A stretch of 64,000 nucleotides of DNA, taken from NCBI GenBank assembly GCA_021234155.1, contig JAJEKV010000006.1, positions 18,635,920 through 18,699,919 of the forward strand, read 5' to 3'. How positions within the stretch are numbered: the stretch's first letter is position 1; each line of letters opens with the position of its first letter. The notes under the pieces were generated by a model. That model was not told where the DNA came from. It worked only from the letters and a program-made list of their open reading frames with translations, and did no database searches. The DNA is from Isoetes taiwanensis (lineage: Eukaryota > Streptophyta > Lycopodiopsida > Isoetales > Isoetaceae). The translations under genes and the position numbers were made by a program. Below, one piece after another: positions 55,715 through 64,000 of the stretch.

Positions 55715-58096
55715 ATGGAAAGCAAACGGTTTGAGGGTTTTATTTCAGATGAAATTTTGGAATGTGTATTTGAACATCTGGATGATCCATTAGATCGAAG
55801 TGCTGTTTCCCAGGTATGCCGCCAATGGCATAATACTGATGCCCAGACCCGTAAGCATGTTACAGTGGTTTCGTCTTATTCTGTGAATCCTTCTGTCCTT
55901 GTGAAACGCTTTAGAAATTTAAAGAGTTTCAAGATTAAGGGAAAGCCTAGGCCTTATGATTTTGATCTGATTGTAAGAAACTGGGGTGGATATGTTGGAC
56001 CTTGGATTTCAGAGCTTGTTAGAGCACGAAAACAATATGGTGCCTTCCCTGCCCTTCAGTCTATTCATCTTCGTCGTATGGAGGTTACTGACGAGGACCT
56101 TGATGATTTAGCTGGGGCGTTTGCTAACTCCTTACAGTCATTGACGCTGGATAAGTGCGCTGGATTGACAACTAATGGTTTATATGCAATAACATCTAAG
56201 TGCAGGTATTGTTCTCTTGATTGTGGAAACTGCTTTTTCTTTTCCCTCTTTGTTTGCATGAAAAAATATATGATTTATTTTTTGGTTTCTTATAGGGGAT
56301 TAAAAAAGCTTTATCTCGAAGAGAGTGCAATTGAGGATAAGGGTGATGAATGGCTGAAGGAGCTTGCATGCCATAATTTTCATCTAGAAGTGTTAAATTT
56401 TTCATTGACAGCGCTTGAGGTCGAAATGGAAGATTTGGCAACGCTATTAAGAAACTGCAAGTTGCTGACTTCTTTGAAGGTCTGTGAAATCAATGCAGGA
56501 AAGATGAGAGGAGCTCTAAAATCTGCACAATCTCTTAAAGAGCTTGCAGTATCTTACCCTGCTGATGACCACTTAAATATTGATGTGCACATTGAATTAC
56601 CCAGGACTCTCACATCTTTTTCTGGTGATATTCCGTTGCCATTAGATTCTCATGTTGCATCAAATCTTATCCAGCTGAATCTTATGTCAACGTTCACTAC
56701 ATTAAATGCTGAAGCGCACAGTGAAGTCTTCAAATCATGTCCAAATCTTGAAGTTCTAAAGGCAAGTTGTTCCTTTTATGGCGTGCACTAGCAATCCAGT
56801 ATTTTAACATAAAATCGGACCAGTTCCTTTCCTGATTTATCTATTTTTTCATCTCTGATCTAATTTTATTGCTTCCCATGTTTCCTTTTGAGTTAATTTA
56901 TAAGTGCTATTCCTTTATTCTTGTTGGTCATGTCGATTTGGAATTTCTTTGCTTTATTTTCTTGTTAAAGTCATCAGCTTCTTGATCATTATTTTTTGTT
57001 TAAGCCAAGTGCTTTTACTAAAATTGCATTATATGTCTTTTCTGTATATCTGGTTCAACCCCACATATGCACATATGAAGATGCACAAATATTAGGCGTA
57101 TTATTCACTGTTGGATCTCAGAGCCAAAAGTTCCCATCCAATGGCATACTGTAAAAGAGTGGCTTTTTCTGTGATATTTTTTAAATTCTTTTCCATGTAA
57201 CTTCAGAATGTAGGAATTGACAAAATGCTTATTGTTGCTTTTCTTACTCGTCGTTTTTTAATTACCAGGTAAGGAATATTATTGGAGATGCAGGTCTTCA
57301 TGTGCTTGGGGATTGTTGCAAGAAGCTGAAGAGTATAAGGATTGAGAATCTTGAGGACCACCATGGCTTTGTCTCACAGATTGGAATGACTTACCTGGCT
57401 AAAAGCTGTGTAAACCTCCAATTTGTTGCAGTTTATGTATCAGATATCACCAATTCCACGTTGTCTGCTTTTGGAGATGCATGCCCGAATTTGACAGACT
57501 TCCGGATTGTTCTACTGGAAACTAATGAGCATATTACAGAACTTCCTGTAGATGATGGTGTTAGGGATTTGTTATCTGGATGCCAAAAGCTTGAACGGTT
57601 TGCTATTTATTTACGGCATAGGAAATTGACAAATCAAGGCTTTGTACGGCATGGGGGATTGACAAATCAAGGTTTGGCTCATATTGGGCGATATGGTGGT
57701 AAACTTAAATGGATTCTTTTGGGCTGTGTAGGGGAGGACAGTGAAGGATTCAAGTATCTGTCTGGTTGCCAAAAGCTTCAAAAGCTTGAAATCAGGGATT
57801 GCCCTGTTAGTGAGGCTGGTATTGCAGCCACAGTTAGTCGCATCCCATCATTGCGGTATGTGTGGGCTCAAGGCTATATAGAAAGAAATAGAGAGGATCT
57901 TGTTGCAATGGGGCCTGGCTGGAACATAGAGTATTCCCCAAAAATGCAGCGAGATTCGCAGGAATTGCCTTTCCAGTTTGTTGCTTATCGCTCATTAGCA
58001 GGTCCAAGGGCAGATCATCCACCTGAGGTAATCCAGATCTGCCCAAAAACCAGGGACCTTGAGGTTACGAGGTGCATTTTTGTTAGTCATGCATAA
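55715..58096 (+). CDS. COI1: COI1 jasmonate receptor, F-box/LRR protein
   Basis: F-box subunit of an SCF ubiquitin ligase in the nucleus. With its hormone ligand it binds JAZ repressors and marks them for degradation. Exons 55715-56205, 56296-56761 and 57269-58096 join in frame to 594 aa (Arabidopsis COI1 has 592, also three exons). The F-box is at residues ~10-50 (ISDEILECVFEHLDDPLDRSAVSQVCRQWH), followed by LRRs. Hormone-pocket residues are present by alignment from memory: R85 and F89 (KGKPRPYDF), R348 (SIRIE), A384 and Y386 (VAVYVSD), R409 (DFRIVLL), Y444 (AIYLRH), R496 (LEIRDC). Intron 2 uses a GC donor (GCAAGT at 56762). An 11-codon tandem duplication (57614-57679) lengthens one LRR loop. 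No other damage is seen. Confidence 0.93.
57614..57679 (+). repeat. 33-bp in-frame tandem duplication within COI1
   Basis: Two adjacent 33-bp units encode RHRKLTNQGFV and RHGGLTNQGLA. Arabidopsis COI1 has one unit here (RQGGLTDLGLS). The frame is kept. Confidence 0.9.
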
Positions 58097-59295
58097 ATGC
58101 TATAAGGACCAGTCAGCCATAAGAGGTATTTTGTTTTTCTTGAGATGAATAGGTTCAACATATGCTTGAGGAGTAATTATATTGGCATGAGTTTGCTTCC
58201 AGAAAACATTCTTGTTTGAAGACTGCCCATCAACAAATCAGAGGAAATAATTAGCCACAAGAGCATATATTTGTTCCTCTGAATGCGTTGAATTGTGTAT
58301 CATATATAACATCATCATGTGAATTTGTACCGTGGTAATCTTGGGAAACGGTTGGACATATGGTTCTGGAAAGATATAAAAGTAATTTTTTATTTGAAGT
58401 TAAATTGGCCTCCAAAGTGCATTTTTTTTTTTACATGTTTACAGTAAGTGTAGTAATCGTCTGTCATTAGCAACTACTGTGGAGATCAAAAATTCCTTTT
58501 CTAATTTTGTCCTTATATTACAGGACAAAAAGGATTATGTAGTTTGTTCGGTTTTAGATAAACTTTTGTCGCATTGTTTTTCAAAATTTGGCATTGTTTC
58601 TAAAAATTTTAGCAGCCAATTGCTTAAGAAAAATGTGACTAGGTGTTCCGATTGGTCATGGGGCATTGCATTCTTGCAATTGGGCTCGCCATTCTATATA
58701 TGGCATCTTGTGGTCAAATTTTTTATCTATCTATTCTAGCTTCTATAATGGACATAGGGCCATTTATTCTTGTTGTGATCAATTTTGTTGTATGGTGACA
58801 TGGAAAGTGGGGAGAGGATTCCAGGAAGTCCCACGACCAGCGGGAGCGAGTAGCGGGTCCTGAAATACTCTACCCATTTTTCATATGCCACAAAATGGCA
58901 ACTTCGAGAAGAATGCACATAGGATGACATCAAGAATAGGCATGCAACTCCCATGGCACATAATTGGCATGGGTCCACCCTTTTGGCCTTTAAGCATTGG
59001 AAAGTCGGTTACCTTTCGATGGGATTATTCTACATAATATAGCCCTCTCAAATGTTGTGTCACGATGTATCCATTTAGACCTTTTTTTTGATATACCGAG
59101 CGAAATATTGGCTCCCAAAAGGGAGTTGGATTCCAAAAAATGGCGAGCCAAATACGCCGCCGTCTATTTTTAAGTCGAATAGCATAATCATTATGTTTTA
59201 TTATGATGTAAGAATTAATTTTAATGTAGTAACAGTTTATTAATTTATTGGGTCTATTCTCTGTTGAATATTTCATCGCCATAGCCAAGCTCTGG
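58097..59295. other. COI1 3' flank
   Basis: Contains the presumed 3' untranslated region and AT-rich spacer. No second gene was recognised. Confidence 0.4.
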
Positions 59296-59590
59296 CCAAT
59301 AGCACAACCAAATGCGTATGAAGTCATGGCTGCAACTATATTTGTATGTTATCATTACTTTTGGATCCGTTCATTGTTTTTACATCACTCTTTGTCTTTT
59401 CAAAGTAGATGTGTCTTCAAATATATGGTATCATAGTTGGATGTTGTTTATCTTAGAATGAAGCACTTCAAATTATAAAGTTGCTTTCAAAGCATTAAGC
59501 TAGCATCAACATGGAACTTGGCATTTTCAGAGATGGATTTACATTTTTAAATGGGTTTATCTTTTGCAGATTGATTCATGCTACCCTAAG
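59296..59590. repeat. Downstream direct repeat 1, copy A
   Basis: Collinear with 60097-60373 at high identity (both share GAAGTCATGGCTGCA, TATCATTACTTTTGGATCCG and AGAGATGGATTTACATTTTT). Both copies end just after a possible splice acceptor TTTGCAG followed by TTGATTCATGCT.CCCTAAG. Confidence 0.8.
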
Positions 59591-60096
59591 AGCACATGGT
59601 TGAGGCAAATCCTGGGATATTGCTGGGATTCAGTTTATAGGACAAGGTCGCCGTAGCCAAGCTCTGGCCGCAATCCTTCGGCCACAAAGCTGCTCAAGGC
59701 AAGTTTTTTTAATAGGGCCTTTGTTGATGGCAAGGTTGCAAAACAGGGTGTGGTTTTGTGAGCAGAGCAGAGCAATGAATTCTTCTGAAGTAAGGCTAAT
59801 GCATTTCTTACAATCATCTTCTCTTTGAAAAATGCTCCATTAAACATTTGAATCTGATTTCCCTTTCTTCTGTCTTCTATTAATGGACGTAAATTTCTAT
59901 CAATCGACGTAAATGTAAAGATTTTGATGTGTGATGCTTATTGGTGGGGTTTCTAAGTTACAAATACCTCTGGCATTGGCATGTGGTGGCAGTTTGCTTG
60001 CCACAATATGCAGATGGTGGTGGTTTTGATATTTGTAAACTTGCATTGTAACAGTTAAAATCTAATGTTTAACCATGCATGTAATAAAACAAAGCA

Positions 60097-60373
60097 CCAA
60101 TAGCACAACCAACTGCGCATGAAGTCATGGCTGCATCTATATTTGTATGTTATCATTACTTTTGGATCCGTTCACTCTTTGTCTTTTCAAAGTAGATGTG
60201 TCTTCAAATATATGGTATCATAGCTGGATGTTGTTTATCTTAGAATGAAGCACTTCAAATCGCAAAGTTGCTCAGCATTAAGCTGGCATCAACATGGAAC
60301 TTGGCATTTTCAGAGATGGATTTACATTTTTAAATGGGTTTATCTTTTGCAGGTTGATTCATGCTGCCCTAAG
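60097..60373. repeat. Downstream direct repeat 1, copy B
   Basis: Second copy of 59296-59590, about 800 bp away, same orientation, with a few small length differences. Confidence 0.8.
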
Positions 60374-60656
60374 CATTGAATTTTGAATGAAGTAATGTTC
60401 AATCATGAAACCGGAGGAACAAAGTAGTCATCACTTGGAAAGAGCAGCTGTTGGAACCCATCAATCTGGTTATTGTGGGCGAGCTAGTCTGCTCAGGCTC
60501 TTGGCACAACTACTATGCCCTTTTGGGTTGGACCCGTATGAATAGGGATTAGAGGTAAGATATAATCAATGAATAAGTTACCCTCAGAAAGGTATGAGTC
60601 GCTGTTATTATTTTCGTACATTCGGTTTAACAAATTTGTATGGCTCATCTGCAGTA

Positions 60657-60812
60657 AACACAGATTGCTTGATGGTGCATGGAGCTCTGATGGTCTTTCA
60701 ATGGTAATATAGCTCTTTCATTTCATGTTTTGTTGTTATTCTGCAACCCCTTCTGACAAGTATATGCTTTTATAATTGTTGTTGCCGTTCAAATAGATGC
60801 ATTCAGGACAGA
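60657..60812 (+). repeat. Downstream direct repeat 2, copy A (exon-like)
   Basis: CACAGATTGCTTGATGGTGC ... TTTCAATG|GTAATA; an acceptor-like AG and donor-like GTAATA bracket a ~45-nt block also seen at 60986-61113. Confidence 0.55.
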
Positions 60813-60985
60813 GGCTTATCCCAGGGGTATGCTATTGTGTCAATAGGCTTAGGAAGCTTAGCAAGTGTATTAATTTAATGCAAGCATCTCTTATGCTATG
60901 CAACATCCACACGTATTTAAATACATTGTCAGCAATCAGGCAATTTGCAATTTTATGATGCATTTGACTAACTCACATCTAATAA

Positions 60986-61113
60986 TCACAGATTGCTTGG
61001 TGGTGCTTCAAACTCCGATTGTTTTTAATGGTAATAGTCCTTTGTTTATTTTGCAACCTTTTGATTCATCATCAGTTAAGAATATGCTTCATCATCGAAT
61101 AGATGCATTCACC
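60986..61113 (+). repeat. Downstream direct repeat 2, copy B (exon-like)
   Basis: Diverged copy of 60657-60812, keeping the same AG...GTAATA edges and the later ATAGATGCATTCA word. Confidence 0.55.
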
Positions 61114-64000
61114 ATTTCTGTTGGGGTCATAGATTTCGCTTGAATGTTAATGCAAGCTAAATTCTAAGGTTAACAAAATTCTTTTCTTACTTCTGTTATG
61201 CGCTTTGGGTTTGATACAGAGCTGTGTTTCATCTTTAATCTTGAAGATCCAGAAATCTTGGTAAGTTTGCTGAGCTTCAAAAGTGGTAAATATTAAATGC
61301 TGGATTTTCTGGTAGCTTAGAATATCAATTTTTTCTATAGTGCAATGGAGCTTACTTTTTCCTTATCTTTACCCTTATCTACTTTGTTTTATTGTTAATT
61401 TGCAGATTCTCCTTAGCATAACGATTAATTGTATCTATGTGAACCATGTACTACATTTCAAACCTGGAGGATAGTGGATGATTTTCTAGGATTGATCCTA
61501 AGCCAATATATCTTATGTATTCGTGTACATTGTTCTTAGAGTATGATAAATAATGACCCAAAACAAAAAATCTGAGTCCAGCACTAACATGTTACAGATA
61601 GAAACAAAGTATCACCACTGACAAAATATATGCCACAATGCCATAATATTTAAACGCAAAATCTTCCATCAGGTATGACTACTTGGGTATAACCAGCCTC
61701 TATTGGCTTTATATCCAAAAACCATTACAAATGCCACTTTGATTTCATTTACAACCATGCAAGTTTTGTAGAATAAATGTGTATGCCCAAATATGTAGAT
61801 AAATATTGTAACTATAGTTCTGCAAATGAGCACAATAAAATAATATCCATTCTTTCAGAATATCACCCAACAATTATTGCAAATGAAGCACAATGGTAAT
61901 TGACTAGAGTACAATTATAGCCATCAAAACCAACATCTGTATTCTTATTCTTATTCTTAATCTCATAGTTGCAAAGTAAAACCTACTTCTCAAAAATGCT
62001 AAACAAGTTCGAAGATGAGCGAAGTACAATCTATATCCCCTAAAAAATGCTACAAGGACAAGGAGGCACTGTCCATAGTTTACTATATGTTGCATTGGTT
62101 CTTGCATAATTATTTTGTAGTTATCCCATAAAAAGTATGTATGGTTGCATGTTGAATCATAGGGTATAACGGAAGTTTAGCTATAGAGTTCCCCTCCCAA
62201 GAATGTGTATATAGGTAGCAACTCCATTTACACCCATGGCAGTAATAACTACATTTAACACATTCTGTTAGCTTCATACAATGGCATTACCAAGATTCTT
62301 TATCATCTACCAATCCACGAATTGCTATATGTTCATAAGGAGAATGATAATATCTACACCTTCTTTATCATCTGCAAATCCACAAATTGCTACATCTTCA
62401 GAAAAAGAGCGATACTAACTATGCCTCCTATTGACGTATGTGCAGGATGTAAATGATTTTGAAGATTTATACAATGTGAATGAGGATCTCCATTCAACAC
62501 TGAAAGATGCTTGGTTGGTTTGTTTCGGGATGACATGGAATGGCTTGAATACCCTTAGGAAGCTCCGTGAATTATAACATTAACTTCAACTATATAGGTA
62601 AGTTGATCAAACTTTAGAACAACATTGTTTGCACTTGCAGATCTGGATATTCTGTTTTTACTATATCCATGGTACCAACTTGACACATTGAATGTCACCA
62701 ACATATGTTGGCAAAAGGAATGTTGTTGCAATTGTACTTACATTGGCATGTTTTACAGAAGCCTTAATCAAAGAAGCAGTTTATGTGTTTATTTTTGGGT
62801 TATTCTTGCTTGCTAACATTATGTTTTTGGCCATATCTAGGTTCTAGAGGAGCTGCTGTAACAAACAATAGAGGATCTTTTGATATTTGACAACTCATAT
62901 TAATATAACAAGCCATGCGTGGCGTGATTCATCTGCTAAGACAATCGGATTTTTCGCCTATGAAGGTTACCCACAAATTCCCCACTCATTCTTCTTGTTT
63001 GGTTGCATAGTGTTATACATGTGCTTGACAAAATGATATAATTATGTTCAAACGAAAATATCCATCTATTGGATGTTGGACTAGAGCAAAACATGACTTT
63101 ACACTATATGAATGTATGAATATGGGAGCAAGGACTTCACAAGGAAAGAGCTTCATATTCAATCTGTAAAATTCAAACCCTATTATTAGAGATGCAATAC
63201 CTACCATGAACAATGATTATATAGATTGCTCAGTACTATTCTTTTCTAAGGGTCTTTTCAAGGCATTTGCAGAACATGCTGATTAAAAGGGTTATTTCTC
63301 CGCATTGAAATATCGTAAGAAAAAACCAATTGTGTATGCATTCTTATGCTCAGCGCAACATGTTTAATGAGCTGGATGTTTAGATCAACTGCATTGCAGG
63401 GCTTTGCTACCATTTTGAATCATAATCTCAAGTGACAGCCATAAAAAAAGCACCTATATGCTATAATAATGTACCCGTTCTTTTTCAATTATTATCAATT
63501 TGGAACATTTAAGTCCAGTGCCACAATGCACCATAGCGAATATGTCCCTTTTTCTTTTCAAATTTTAAATTGAAATATCTAAGTGTGGAGAGCCACAATC
63601 CACCATAGCAAATGATGCGCCTTTCGTTTTAACGCAAATGTATAAAACAAAATGGTAGTTTTGAAAAAGTGGACAAGAATTACATTTGTTATTGTTTGCA
63701 CTCATTGTTTTGATGCACGATATCGAGGAACACCTATCCAAAAATGTTCAATATCCTATGTGCACTTAGCCACCTTATTTTATTAAAGCTATCAATAACA
63801 GGAAATCTAGCAGTATTCTAAGGAACATGCCTATATGTTCATAGTAAGACATGGTGTTTGTTTGAAGTGGTTGACACACAACTATAACATACAATAAATC
63901 AAGCAGAGAATTATTCATAGGCTCTATGCATCGTACGTTTGTACCATCTGCTTAAATGGTATCGCTTGCACAGTATAACTTGCACGCAATGAAGTCAATT
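61114..64000. other. Right edge, possible small exons, no gene recognised
   Basis: AT-rich. One candidate exon follows the acceptor ATGTGCAG at about 62445 and stays open to a stop at 62577 (DVNDFEDLYNVNEDLHSTLKDAW...LRKLREL); I recognise no family. A donor-like CTTG|GTAAGT occurs at 61259. Two near-identical words about CACAATGCACCATAGC/CACAATCCACCATAGC lie near 63521 and 63594. Nothing else was seen. Confidence 0.3.

Noticed and set aside
1-64000. CRISPR arrays, bacterial operons, organellar DNA
   Set aside because: The repeats present are plant-type tandem or terminal repeats, the genes are spliced, and no plastid or mitochondrial gene was recognised.

Overview
The window is nuclear DNA of a vascular land plant. 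It holds two intact, intron-rich host genes spaced by a large load of transposons of many classes. A COI1-type jasmonate receptor, GT/GC-AG introns, chromovirus-like Ty3/gypsy elements, a tRNA-derived SINE and an HUH-endonuclease transposon together suggest a fern or another non-angiosperm vascular plant. The class of plant is an inference, not read directly from the sequence.

Left third (about 1-18 kb). One large, old Ty3/gypsy element lies on the minus strand at 867-13893, bounded by ~1.6 kb LTRs and a 5-bp target duplication TCATT. To its right are a small inverted-repeat element (14791-15072), one copy of a ~360-bp repeat carrying CATGCATG motifs (15384-15749) and a scrap of LINE reverse transcriptase (17.7-18.0 kb).

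Host gene 1 (18.1-22.2 kb). A 14-coding-exon major facilitator transporter of the MEE15 / hippocampus-abundant-transcript-like type is on the plus strand. It has a perfect G-box palindrome upstream and one GC-AG intron.

Middle (22.9-50.9 kb). A hAT-like element and a Mutator-like MITE come first. Next are two parts of a second Ty3/gypsy family in opposite orientation (25.9-30.9 kb minus, 32.0-41.0 kb plus). The LTR of the plus part has been invaded twice: by a ~2.9 kb Replitron-like HUH (Rep) transposon at 35656-38532, and by a ~1.1 kb repeat insertion at 39699-40796. After these come a SINE with a T-tail, a 5'-truncated LINE, a DUF7869-type transposase-like relic, three ~70-nt fold-back hairpins and an unidentified decayed unit behind a good TATA box.

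Right third (51-64 kb). Duplicated upstream sequence carrying G-boxes leads into the second host gene, COI1 (55715-58096). Its three exons encode 594 aa, and every jasmonoyl-isoleucine pocket residue checked is conserved. Downstream of it are pairs of diverged direct repeats with exon-like edges and no recognised protein. The most novel item is the Replitron-like element nested in the retrotransposon LTR, with two downstream reading frames of unknown function and two perfect tRNA T-arm-like motifs.
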